Source: Cellulophaga baltica | GTDB taxonomy: Bacteria > Bacteroidota > Bacteroidia > Flavobacteriales > Flavobacteriaceae | Reading direction: 5' to 3' | DNA: 64,000 nucleotides | Assembly: GCF_018861125.1 (NCBI RefSeq) | Contig: NZ_JAHKQN010000013.1 | Location: 536,599 to 600,598 of the forward strand | Shown here: positions 45,710-54,482 of the stretch, in pieces | How the letters are laid out: the number at the start of each line of letters is the position of its first letter | Numbering within the stretch: the first letter of the stretch is position 1 | The notes under the pieces: model-generated | What the model saw: only the letters and a program-made list of their open reading frames with translations | Databases searched by the model: none | What the model was told of the DNA's origin: nothing | Program-made: the position numbers and the translations under genes

Positions 45710-46468
45710 TTAACTGTCTAAGTAGTAATTGTGCTCTGAAATCTCTTGTTTAAGTAGTGCTAAGTTCACAATACTTATTTTTTTACCTTTTGCACTAATA
45801 AGGTTTTCTTTTTTTAAAGCAGAAAAAATTCGAATAACTTGCTCCTCTGTGGTGCCCGCATAATCTGCATACTCCTTTCTACTAAGTGGTAAGTTTAGAA
45901 AATCATTTTTAGTATTGAATTTTCTATGTATATATAATAAGGTATCAACTATACGCTCACGAACGGTCATTTGTGAAATAGTTTTAACTTTAGCTTCACT
46001 CTTATTTAATTCGTTTGCATAAAATAACATTAGGTCATACGTAAAACTTGGATCAGTTTTAAGTACCTCTTGTAAAATAGCTTTTGAAAAATAGCAAAGC
46101 ACTGTATCTTCTAATGCAATGGCACCAATTGAGTAATACTCCTCTGTACCAAAACCTCTATGTCCGATTATTTCTCCTTCGTTTGCAAACCTTACAATTT
46201 GTTCACGGCCATTAATTCCTGTTCTAAAAACTTTTACTTTACCTTTTAAAATAAAAAAGAGTCCGTTTACGGGCGCACCTTCAATAATAAATTGCTGTCC
46301 CTTTCTACATCTAATTTCAGTTTTTTTATGTGAAAAATCAAAGACAGATGGTGTTGATAGATTTTTTTTAATTAAACAAGTATCATTCACACAAGTACCA
46401 CAAGAAACTCCTTTAATTGAAAATTTTCTAGCGTTCGAATTAATAGTATGTTGGACTGAAGTTCTCAA
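45710..46468 (-). CDS. Fnr/Crp-family regulator with an N-terminal cysteine cluster
   Basis: The 252-residue protein has cysteines at 23, 26 and 31, with a further one at 125 that matches the position of the fourth Fnr ligand; residue 54 is also cysteine. A cyclic-nucleotide-type beta-roll follows (about 50-150), then a Crp-type helix-turn-helix (about 200-235, SRKEYADYAGTTEEQVIRIF). This suggests an oxygen- or NO-sensitive Fe-S regulator. The start is TTG: an in-frame TAA of the narK-like gene lies nine bases upstream and no other start precedes the cysteines. It is the second gene of the narK-like operon. Confidence 0.85.
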   Translation of the reverse strand: MRTSVQHTINSNARKFSIKGVSCGTCVNDTCLIKKNLSTPSVFDFSHKKTEIRCRKGQQFIIEGAPVNGLFFILKGKVKVFRTGINGREQIVRFANEGEIIGHRGFGTEEYYSIGAIALEDTVLCYFSKAILQEVLKTDPSFTYDLMLFYANELNKSEAKVKTISQMTVRERIVDTLLYIHRKFNTKNDFLNLPLSRKEYADYAGTTEEQVIRIFSALKKENLISAKGKKISIVNLALLKQEISEHNYYLDS

Positions 46469-46478
46469 ATATATTTTG

Positions 46479-47885
46479 TTATTTATCTGCCAATTGCATG
46501 TTTAAATTTTCTTCTTCTACTTTTTCCTCAGATACTGCAAATTTAATTGCTAATGATAATAGTGATGCTAGCAATATACAACCACCAATTACAAAGTAAC
46601 CACTAGAAACAGCTGTTGCTGAAGCAACTGTTTGAGCTGTTTTTATAGCTTCTTCACCCAAAGCATTATTAGCAGAAATAGCAGCACTTTCAGCAACTGC
46701 AGATTTCGATTTTAATAAAATAGCTGCTAAAAAAGCACCAACGTTACCACCTGCGCCAACAATACCTGAAATAGATCCAATGGCTTTTTTATTTATAAAA
46801 GGCACTACTGAAAAAGTTGCTCCTTCAGCCATTTGTACAGATAAGCTAAAGAGTATTAAAAATATCATTCCTACAACCAAACTTGTTGTAGTTGAAAAAA
46901 CAGCCAACACAACACCTTCAATAGCTAACATTACTGCTAAGAATATAACTCTACCTCTTAGCCCTTTCATCTTTCCGAAGACATCTCCGAAGTAGCCACC
47001 TAGTGTTCTAGCAAATATGTTCATTAAAGCAAATGAAAGGACTAGATTACCAGCAAAAGTACGCTCCAAACCAAATCTATTTTGAAGGTAATCATCCATA
47101 GTACCGTAAACCGTAAGTTCAATACCAAAGCATGAAGCGTAAACTAAAAATAAAATCCAAACTCTGTAATCTTTTAAAGTACTAGTAAATGAAACTTCGT
47201 CCTTTTTTAAAATTGGCATTTCACCTTTCTCTTTTAGTTCTTTATAATTCCCTTCAGGAGTATCTTGAGTGAAAAAATAATAAACAAGTCCCATACAAAA
47301 ACATAAAACACCTGCAATTACCATTGAATATCGCCAAGCAATATTATCAGCAACACCAAAACTTACTACAGCCGCCGCAATTAAAGGCATACCTAAACGG
47401 TTTGCACCACCACCAAGGTTTCCCCAACCTGCAGAGGTAGCATTTGCAGTACCAACGATACTAGGGGCAAACATTATTGAAGTGTGAAATTGTGTTATTA
47501 CAAATGATGCACCTATAAAACCTATAAACAACCTGCATACTAAAAACTGTAAAGGTGTTTGTACAAAACCTAATAATATTACAGGTATTGCACCAAATAC
47601 AAGTAAATACGTATAACATAATCTTGGGCCATATTTATCACATAATTTTCCTATTAATAAACGTGCAAATACAGTACCTGAAACGGCTAATATTATAGAG
47701 TTCCATTTTTGCGAAGGTGTTAATCCTAAATCTTTAACTACATCTGGCATAAAAGGAACAATTCCAAACCAAGAAAAAAAGCATAAGAAAAATGCTATTG
47801 AGGTAATCCAAAATGTTCTAATCGGAATACTTTTAAAATTAGTTAAATTTAATTTTGTGGCTTTTCCTGAGGTAGAATTTTTCAT
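46479..47885 (-). CDS. NarK-type nitrate/nitrite MFS transporter
   Basis: The 468-residue protein has 12 membrane helices and NarK/NrtP motifs: FFLCFFSWFGIVPFMPDVV, the GFIGASFVITQFHTSIMFAP segment and a conserved GWGNLGGGANR in helix five. The second half has GIVGAGGNVGAFLAA. It moves nitrate in or nitrite out across the inner membrane. The operator array at 47930-47961 stands before it, and the Fnr/Crp-like gene follows after 10 bases. With the ABC system it gives two independent nitrate uptake routes. Confidence 0.93.
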   Translation of the reverse strand: MKNSTSGKATKLNLTNFKSIPIRTFWITSIAFFLCFFSWFGIVPFMPDVVKDLGLTPSQKWNSIILAVSGTVFARLLIGKLCDKYGPRLCYTYLLVFGAIPVILLGFVQTPLQFLVCRLFIGFIGASFVITQFHTSIMFAPSIVGTANATSAGWGNLGGGANRLGMPLIAAAVVSFGVADNIAWRYSMVIAGVLCFCMGLVYYFFTQDTPEGNYKELKEKGEMPILKKDEVSFTSTLKDYRVWILFLVYASCFGIELTVYGTMDDYLQNRFGLERTFAGNLVLSFALMNIFARTLGGYFGDVFGKMKGLRGRVIFLAVMLAIEGVVLAVFSTTTSLVVGMIFLILFSLSVQMAEGATFSVVPFINKKAIGSISGIVGAGGNVGAFLAAILLKSKSAVAESAAISANNALGEEAIKTAQTVASATAVSSGYFVIGGCILLASLLSLAIKFAVSEEKVEEENLNMQLADK

Positions 47886-47929
47886 AGTGTCTGAATTAAA
47901 GAAATTAATGTAGCTTTCTTGATATGAAT

Positions 47930-47961
47930 CAAAAATACGTATAAATACGTATAAATACTTA
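47930..47961 (-). promoter_or_regulatory. triple operator array and -7 box before the narK-like gene
   Basis: Three half-sites stand exactly 10 bases apart: TACGTA at 47936, TACGTA at 47946 and TACTTA at 47956. On the minus strand the lowest one runs into a perfect -7 box as TACGTATTTTTG (47930-47941), giving a start near 47923 and a 38-base leader. A further single TACGTA lies at 47978-47983. Confidence 0.7.
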
Positions 47962-48113
47962 TTTTTAAAGACAAAAAGACAAATTTATACGTAATTTTAA
48001 TTATATATTAGTTTTCTACCTCATATATTATTGAAAATATAATTGAAGACAGTAAACAGATATAATTCAATATTCTTAGGAATATTAAACTTAGCTAATA
48101 ATAAATAAATCCA

Positions 48114-48169
48114 CCGATATATTGGTCAAAATCTGGATCAAGGCAGAACCAAAATAATGACCATATCGG
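48114..48169. repeat. imperfect inverted repeat in the narK-like/cobA gap
   Basis: The left arm CCGATAT-ATT-GGTCA (48114-48128) pairs with the right arm TGACCATATCGG (48158-48169) around a 29-base loop. The element sits 25 bases past the cobA stop inside the 308-base gap 47886-48193. It lacks a T-tract, so it is a poor terminator. It may be a dispersed repeat, a remnant, or an RNA structure. Apart from the operators the gap holds nothing else I can support. Confidence 0.5.
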
Positions 48170-48193
48170 CTTGAAAATTATGTATAGAAATAA

Positions 48194-48976
48194 TTAAAGG
48201 TTAGAATTTAAAACACGTTGCACTTCTTCTTCATAGAAAGATGGGTGTTCCGCAACAACATCACCAATAACAATTACACCTGGCTTAGTTATATCAATGG
48301 TATTTAGCACACTAGTGTAGTTTTGTAACATGCCAGTGACACATGTTTCTGCTGTTAAAGTTCCGTTTTGAATAATAGCAAATGGCGTTAATGTATTTCT
48401 GTATTTTGAAACTTCTTGGGCTATTTCGCTAAACTTACGAATACCCATAAGTATCACCATAGTTGCCGATGATTGTGCAGCCAATTGTAAATCATCTGAA
48501 AAAGAACCATCTTTTTTTGTTGCTGTCATCACCCAAAAACTACTACTAATCCCTCTTCTTGTAACAGGAATACCTTGACTTGCTGGTACAGCTACAGCAC
48601 TAGTAACACCTGGAATTACTGTAATAGGTATACCAAAAGATTCTACGTATTCAATTTCTTCACTTGCTCTTCCGAAAACAAAAGGATCACCTCCTTTTAA
48701 ACGTACTACATGTCCGTAAGTATAGGCGTTTTCGACAATTAGTTTATTAATATCATCTTGTGTGTAAGAATGTTCACTACAACGTTTACCTACGTATATT
48801 TTAGGTACACTATCATCAATTTCATTTAAAAGTTGATTGCTAATCAATGCATCATATAAAACTACTGATGCTTGCTGTAAAGCCTTGAACCCTCTTAAAG
48901 TAATAAGGTCACTACTACCAGGGCCAGCGCCGACTAATGTTACTTTTGGTTGAATAGATACTGTCATAATTTTCAT
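48194..48976 (-). CDS. cobA: uroporphyrinogen-III C-methyltransferase (SUMT)
   Basis: The 260-residue single-domain methyltransferase has LVGAGPGSSDLITLRG near the start, VRLKGGDPFVFGRASEE near 85 and VIPGVTSAVAVPA near 115, the S-adenosylmethionine and substrate motifs of SUMT. It makes precorrin-2 for sirohaem, the cofactor of nitrite reductase. It lacks the CysG dehydrogenase/ferrochelatase domain, so that step is encoded elsewhere. It diverges from nirB across a shared operator region. Confidence 0.95.
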   Translation of the reverse strand: MKIMTVSIQPKVTLVGAGPGSSDLITLRGFKALQQASVVLYDALISNQLLNEIDDSVPKIYVGKRCSEHSYTQDDINKLIVENAYTYGHVVRLKGGDPFVFGRASEEIEYVESFGIPITVIPGVTSAVAVPASQGIPVTRRGISSSFWVMTATKKDGSFSDDLQLAAQSSATMVILMGIRKFSEIAQEVSKYRNTLTPFAIIQNGTLTAETCVTGMLQNYTSVLNTIDITKPGVIVIGDVVAEHPSFYEEEVQRVLNSNL

Positions 48977-49006
48977 TTTTAAGACCTATAATTAATAATA
49001 TGACAA

Positions 49007-49074
49007 CAAAACTACGTATTTATTTTTATAAAAATAGTAAATATATACGTAATTATACGTAATATTGCTACGTA
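49007..49074. promoter_or_regulatory. divergent operator region of cobA and nirB
   Basis: Four TACGTA sites lie at 49013, 49046, 49056 and 49069; the last three are spaced 10 and 13 bases. On the minus strand the first reads TACGTAGTTTTG (49007-49018), a perfect -7 box for cobA with a leader of about 24 bases. On the plus strand 49056-49067 reads TACGTAATATTG, one base from the same pattern, for nirB with a leader of about 19 bases. Confidence 0.68.
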
Positions 49075-49092
49075 ATATCTAAAACGGCATAT

Positions 49093-51606
49093 ATGAAAAC
49101 TATAATAGTTGTAGGAAATGGAATGGTTGGTTATAAGTTTTGTGAAAAATTTATGGCTAAAGAAGGTAGCAAATCTTTTAAACTCATTGTTTTTGGTGAA
49201 GAGCCAAGACCTGCTTATGATAGAGTTCATTTAAGTGAGTATTTTGAGAACAAGAATGCTAAAGCTTTAGAAATGGCTCCTCGTACTTGGTACGAAGAAA
49301 ATGAAATAGAATTAATTACTAATGTTAGAGTAAGTGACATCAGTAGAAAATCTAAAACTATTGTAACGACTAAAGATGAAAAGTATACTTACGATTATTT
49401 GGTATTAGCAACAGGTTCATCAGCTTTTGTTCCTCCAATTAAGGGAATTGAAAAAGAAGGCGTATTTGTATACCGTACTATTGAAGATTTAGACGATACC
49501 ATGAACTATGTTGCTAAATTAAAAGCTGAAGGAACACAAAAAAAAGCAGCTATATTAGGTGGAGGACTTTTAGGTTTAGAGGCAGCTAAAGCATTAGTTG
49601 ATATGGGACTTGAAACTTCCGTTGTTGAATTTGCTCCTAGATTAATGCCAAGGCAATTAAATAACGATGCTAGTAAATCTTTACAAACCAAATTAGAAGC
49701 CTTAGGTATTAAGATATTATTAAGTAAAGCTACGCAACAATTAACTGGTGATAGCTTTATGACAGGAATGCAATTCTCGGAAGATGAAACTGTACCATTT
49801 GATATGTTACTAGTTTCTGCCGGAATTAGACCTAGGGATGAATTAGCTAAAACCTGTGAATTAGAAGTAGGTACAAGAGGTGGTATTGTTGTTACTAATG
49901 ATATGAGAACTTCTGATACTGATATTTTTGCTATTGGTGAATGTGCTTTATTAAACAATATGATTTATGGCTTAGTTGCTCCTGGTTATGATATGGCAGA
50001 AATTGTTGTAGAACAATTACTAGGCGATAAAGAGGCTAATATGCCAACTGAAATAGATATGTCTACCAAACTTAAGTTAAGTGGTATTGATGTAGCTAGT
50101 TTTGGTGATGCATTAAACGAAAATGATGGTTTAGAAATTGTTTACGAGAATGCTCTTCAAGGTATTTACAAAAGTATTATTGTAGATAAAGAAGGAAAAT
50201 CACTATTAGGTGGTATTATGGTTGGTGATGCTTCTGATTATAGTATGTTGCACCAAATTTTCTTAAACGGAATGGCAATTCCTGAAAACCCTGAACAATT
50301 AATATTACCAGCTGGTGCAGATGGAGGTTCTTTTGGTGATGTTATGGATTTACCGAATGAAGCACAAATATGCTCTTGCGAAAATGTCACCAAAGGACAA
50401 ATTTGTGGTTCTATTGAAAGTGGTGAATCTAAAGATCTAGCCGATGTTGTTAGCTGTACTAAAGCAGGTACTGGTTGTGGTGGTTGTAAGCCAATGGTAA
50501 AAGACCTTACTGAGGCTACTTTAAAATCTTTAGGTATTGAAGTTAAGGACTCTGTTTGTGAACACTTTGATTATAATCGTCAAGATTTGTACAAAATAAT
50601 TCAAGTAAAAGGGTATGAAACTTTTGATGAAGTATTAGATAACCACGGAAATGGTGGTCATGGTTGTGAATTATGTAAACCTCTTGTAGCTTCATTAATG
50701 GCAAGTATCAATGCTGATACTGCTAATAAAGAATATGCTATACAAGATTCAAATGATCGATTTTTAGCAAACATTCAGCGTAATGGCACCTATTCTGTAG
50801 TCCCACGTGTTCCTGGTGGAGAAATTACACCAGATAAGCTAATTGCTCTTGGAGAAATTGCTAAAAAATATGATTTATATACCAAAGTAACTGGTGGTGT
50901 ACGTATCGATTTATTTGGTGCAACTTTGAACCAATTACCATTAATTTGGAAAGAATTAATTGATCATGGCTTTGAAAGTGGTCATGCATACGGTAAATCT
51001 TTACGTACAGTAAAAACTTGCGTAGGTTCTACATGGTGCCGATACGGAATGGATGAGAGTGTAAGTTTTGGTATCGAATTAGAAAATAGATATCGAGGAA
51101 TACGTGCCCCTCACAAAATTAAAGGTGGTGTTTCTGGTTGCATTCGTGAATGTGCGGAAGCCCGTGGAAAAGATTTTGGTTTAATTGCTGTTGAAGGTGG
51201 TTGGAACTTATACCTTGGAGGTAATGGAGGGGCTACACCACGACATGCTGAACTATTTGCAGAACAGATAGATAATGAAACGGTAATTAAATATATTGAC
51301 CGTTATTTAATGCTGTACATGCGTACCGCAAAACCTCTACAAAGAACAGCAGCATGGCAAGAACGTTTAGAAGGTGGACTTGATTATTTAAAAGAAGTAA
51401 TTATAGAAGATAAATTAGGGATTGCAGAAGATTTAGAAAATGAAATGCAAACACTAGTTAATAAGTTTGAATGCGAATGGACACAAGCTATTAACGATCC
51501 AGAAATGATGAAGCGTTTTAATCACTTTGTAAATAGCGATGATGATGATGATAACTTAGTATTTGTTCCTTTAAGAGAACAAAAAATGCCTGAAAAATGG
51601 GTCTAA
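49093..51606 (+). CDS. nirB: nitrite reductase large subunit
   Basis: The 837-residue protein has an N-terminal FAD/NAD reductase part (1-about 405, starting IIVVGNGMVGYKFCEKF, with GGGLLGLEAAKAL). A BFD [2Fe-2S] domain (near 415-480, ICSCENVTKGQ and GTGCGGCKP), a second BFD-like segment (near 495-545) and the sirohaem/Fe4S4 domain follow, with TCVGSTWCRYG and GGVSGCIRECAEARG carrying the cluster cysteines. It reduces nitrite to ammonium with NADH in the cytoplasm. It heads the nirBD-DUF4202-kinase-DUF7009 operon. Confidence 0.97.
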   Translation: MKTIIVVGNGMVGYKFCEKFMAKEGSKSFKLIVFGEEPRPAYDRVHLSEYFENKNAKALEMAPRTWYEENEIELITNVRVSDISRKSKTIVTTKDEKYTYDYLVLATGSSAFVPPIKGIEKEGVFVYRTIEDLDDTMNYVAKLKAEGTQKKAAILGGGLLGLEAAKALVDMGLETSVVEFAPRLMPRQLNNDASKSLQTKLEALGIKILLSKATQQLTGDSFMTGMQFSEDETVPFDMLLVSAGIRPRDELAKTCELEVGTRGGIVVTNDMRTSDTDIFAIGECALLNNMIYGLVAPGYDMAEIVVEQLLGDKEANMPTEIDMSTKLKLSGIDVASFGDALNENDGLEIVYENALQGIYKSIIVDKEGKSLLGGIMVGDASDYSMLHQIFLNGMAIPENPEQLILPAGADGGSFGDVMDLPNEAQICSCENVTKGQICGSIESGESKDLADVVSCTKAGTGCGGCKPMVKDLTEATLKSLGIEVKDSVCEHFDYNRQDLYKIIQVKGYETFDEVLDNHGNGGHGCELCKPLVASLMASINADTANKEYAIQDSNDRFLANIQRNGTYSVVPRVPGGEITPDKLIALGEIAKKYDLYTKVTGGVRIDLFGATLNQLPLIWKELIDHGFESGHAYGKSLRTVKTCVGSTWCRYGMDESVSFGIELENRYRGIRAPHKIKGGVSGCIRECAEARGKDFGLIAVEGGWNLYLGGNGGATPRHAELFAEQIDNETVIKYIDRYLMLYMRTAKPLQRTAAWQERLEGGLDYLKEVIIEDKLGIAEDLENEMQTLVNKFECEWTQAINDPEMMKRFNHFVNSDDDDDNLVFVPLREQKMPEKWV

Positions 51607-51641
51607 TTGAGTTTTAAACAATCAATTATAAATTTTAAACA

Positions 51642-52019
51642 ATGAATATAATTTCAGATAAATATAAAACCGTAAAGCCAGAAGATGTTAACGTATGGTT
51701 TAAAGCAGCGCCTGTTAGTTCATTTCCTAAAGATGGTGGCGCCTGTGTTAAATACAAAGATTTACAGATTGCTGTATTTAATTTTAAAAGACTAAATAAA
51801 TGGTATGCTTGTCAAAACTTATCCCCTGAAAAAGAAGAAATGGTTTTAAGCAGAGGTATGATTGGTGATCACAAAGGTATACCAATGGTTGCATGCCCGT
51901 TACACAAAAAAACTTTTTCTTTAGAAAGCGGTGATAATTTGAATGGTGATTTAGATGCTATTGCAACATATCCTGTAAAAATAGAAGATGATATTGTGTA
52001 TATTGGTTTTTCTGAATAG
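51642..52019 (+). CDS. nirD: nitrite reductase small subunit
   Basis: The 125-residue protein has the Rieske-like NirD fold, with the phrase VACPLHKKTFSLESGD. Of the Rieske ligands only CPLH is complete; the first pair reads CQN, so it probably binds no cluster, as is usual for NirD. It lies 35 bases after nirB and pairs with it in cytoplasmic nitrite reduction. Confidence 0.94.
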   Translation: MNIISDKYKTVKPEDVNVWFKAAPVSSFPKDGGACVKYKDLQIAVFNFKRLNKWYACQNLSPEKEEMVLSRGMIGDHKGIPMVACPLHKKTFSLESGDNLNGDLDAIATYPVKIEDDIVYIGFSE

Positions 52020-52043
52020 CTTTGGAGAAAAGCAAGGTACATT

Positions 52044-52634
52044 ATGGCAGCATCAGATAAATTAGAAAAAGCATTTCAACTTTTTGATAAAGCAAATGAG
52101 CAAGACCCAAACAAAGAATACTTTAATGGGAAAAGCTATGCGAAAGAAGTGCTTTATGCTATTAGAATGAGTGAAAAATTAAATGATTTTGCTCCTGATG
52201 CTTCTGAAGTGTTACAATTAACAGCTCGTTGCCAGCACATCTGCAGATGGGAAATAGCTCGTGATTCATACGAAATGAATAGAGCTGGTTATCTTAAATG
52301 GCGACAAGACCTTAAAAAATTTCATGCTAAAAAAGCTGGTGAAATTTTGAAAGAAGTTGGCTATAATCAAGATACTATTGATAATGTTGCTTTTTTACTT
52401 GAAAAAAAACAACTAAAAAAAAACGAAGAAACACAAACATTAGAAGATGTCATTTGTTTAGTGTTTTTAGAGTTTTATTTTGAACCTTTTGCTAAAAAAT
52501 ATAGTGAAGAAAAATTAATTGATATTGTTCAAAAAACATGGCGTAAAATGTCAGAAAAAGGACAAAAAGCCGCTTTAAAACTTCCTTTATCTGAAAGTTC
52601 CTTAGCACTAGTTGGCAAAGCTTTACAAGGTTAA
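52044..52634 (+). CDS. DUF4202 family protein in the nir operon
   Basis: The 196-residue helical protein matches DUF4202, with LTARCQHICRWEIARDSYEMN near 58, YLKWRQDLKKFHAKKAGEIL near 83 and a histidine-rich helical core that hints at metal binding. It has no signal or membrane segment. It lies 24 bases after nirD. DUF4202 genes often accompany nirBD in Bacteroidota and other bacteria, but its biochemical role is unknown to me. Confidence 0.82.
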   Translation: MAASDKLEKAFQLFDKANEQDPNKEYFNGKSYAKEVLYAIRMSEKLNDFAPDASEVLQLTARCQHICRWEIARDSYEMNRAGYLKWRQDLKKFHAKKAGEILKEVGYNQDTIDNVAFLLEKKQLKKNEETQTLEDVICLVFLEFYFEPFAKKYSEEKLIDIVQKTWRKMSEKGQKAALKLPLSESSLALVGKALQG

Positions 52635-52664
52635 AAAGTCTCTTTTCTTAACCAAAAATTATAC

Positions 52665-54482
52665 ATGAGTGAAAAACAATTTGAGCGTCCATTAGATACC
52701 ACTACCTTTTTAAGAATACAAAAATGGTACCTGTTTGCTTTTGCAGCAATTGCAATGACCATTATTGTTGCTCAAATATTAATTCAACTCCATATAAACG
52801 CTCAATTAGGTGACTCTCGTGTAATTAACGTAGCAGGTAGGCAACGTGCCTATAGTCAAAAACTTGTAAAAGAAGTATTGTTACTAAAACAACCTCAACT
52901 AGCTACATCTGAAAAAAAACAAATAGTATCTGATTTAAAAAAAACAATTTACGTTTGGAGTACTTCTCATAAAGCATTGCAATTTGGTAATGATTCTATG
53001 GGGCTAAAAAAAGAAGAACACAAAGACATTCAAAAGCTTTTTAAAAAAATTACTCCCTATCATAACTCAATGATAGCCTGTGCTACTAAAATTATTAATA
53101 ATAAAGATGGGATTGAATCTAACCCAAATGAAATTCTGAAAAACGAAAAAATATTTCTTCAATTAATGGATACCATTGTGAATGAATATGATGAAAAAAG
53201 TAAGACTGAACTTCAATTTTTGAAATATAAAGAATTTGCTTTATTTGCCTTTTCACTTCTTATTCTTATACTTGAGATTATTTTTATCTTCAGACCTTTA
53301 TCTTTTCAAATTAAAGGTACCATCGCAAAACTGATAAAGAGCCAGCTAAAATCAGACACAAACACAGAAAAAATACAAGAGCTTTTTCAAGAGAAAGAAA
53401 AGTCATTACAAGAGTTACAAGAGTTGAACTTTGTAATTGATAATGCCGCCTTATTTGCAAGTGCAAAAAACGACGGGAGTATTGTGTTTATAAGTAAAAA
53501 ATTTCAAGAATTATTAGGTGTAAACACACAAGATTTAACCAAACAACTTTCAGAAGTATTAACTACTAATGAAGGACAACAACAGTATTTAAAGGAAATC
53601 TTAAAAAACAATAGAAAAAACATACGCACCGAAGAAATTAAAATAAACACGAAAAAAGGAGAAGGAATTTGGCTAGACATGTCTATAATACCTCTACACC
53701 AATCTAGCAAAAAACAAAGCATATTAATCTTATGTTCTGATATCACAGAACGTATTCAAAATCAAGCAAAAGTTGAACAGTTAAAGCAACAGAATTTTGA
53801 TGATAAAATGCTTCAAAAAAAACAACAAGCAAGTCAAATAGTTGAAGGCCAAGAAGAAGAACGTAAACGTATTGCAAAAGATATTCATGACGGTATTGGC
53901 CAAATGCTAACCGCTTTAAAGTTTAATATAGAATCTATAAACCTTGAAAACACTGCTAAAACGGCAGAAAAAATAGCCTATTTAAAAACTTTATGTTCCG
54001 ATTTAATTAAAGGTGTACGAACGGCTACTTTTAATTTAACGCCACCAGAATTAAAAGATCACGGTATAATACCTGCATTACATAAAATGGCAGTTGAGTT
54101 AGCAAAACTGACTGGCAAAAACATTCTGTTTGAAAATAAAACGGAAAAAAATATACGTTTTGACTCATTAGCTGAAACGAACATTTATAGAGTTGCCCAA
54201 GAAGCGGTAAACAATGCTATAAAATATGCAGAATCAAATTACATACTTTTATCTATTAATTATACCGATGGATTATTAAGTGTAAAAGTTGATGATGATG
54301 GTAATGGATTTGATTACACTACTGTTGACAAACCTCCAAAAAACAATAGCGATGGCGGTATGGGCTTATTTTATATGAAGGAACGAATTAGTTATATAAA
54401 CGGACGTTTGTTTATAAATACAAAGCAAGGAGAAGGCACAAGAATTACTATTAATTACAAGACTAGTACAAATGAAAATTAG
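52665..54482 (+). CDS. NarX-like nitrate-sensing histidine kinase
   Basis: The 605-residue kinase has a first membrane helix near 22-45 and then a periplasmic PilJ/NarX-type domain with DSRVINVAGRQRAYSQKLVK, close to the nitrate-binding P-box of such sensors. A second helix lies near 190-211. A PAS domain (about 255-365), a HisKA_3 box with the phosphohistidine in RKRIAKDIHDGIGQ near 405 and an ATPase domain follow. It lies in the nir operon and is the probable partner of the NarL-like regulator at 37281-37949. The next gene overlaps its end by 11 bases. Confidence 0.9.
   Translation: MSEKQFERPLDTTTFLRIQKWYLFAFAAIAMTIIVAQILIQLHINAQLGDSRVINVAGRQRAYSQKLVKEVLLLKQPQLATSEKKQIVSDLKKTIYVWSTSHKALQFGNDSMGLKKEEHKDIQKLFKKITPYHNSMIACATKIINNKDGIESNPNEILKNEKIFLQLMDTIVNEYDEKSKTELQFLKYKEFALFAFSLLILILEIIFIFRPLSFQIKGTIAKLIKSQLKSDTNTEKIQELFQEKEKSLQELQELNFVIDNAALFASAKNDGSIVFISKKFQELLGVNTQDLTKQLSEVLTTNEGQQQYLKEILKNNRKNIRTEEIKINTKKGEGIWLDMSIIPLHQSSKKQSILILCSDITERIQNQAKVEQLKQQNFDDKMLQKKQQASQIVEGQEEERKRIAKDIHDGIGQMLTALKFNIESINLENTAKTAEKIAYLKTLCSDLIKGVRTATFNLTPPELKDHGIIPALHKMAVELAKLTGKNILFENKTEKNIRFDSLAETNIYRVAQEAVNNAIKYAESNYILLSINYTDGLLSVKVDDDGNGFDYTTVDKPPKNNSDGGMGLFYMKERISYINGRLFINTKQGEGTRITINYKTSTNEN

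Noticed and set aside
39953-48800. TACGTA hexamers inside genes, for example near 39953, 44228, 48650 and 48795
   Set aside because: They are single copies in coding sequence, encode Tyr/Val or Thr-Tyr codons and lack the 10- or 13-base spacing of the intergenic arrays.
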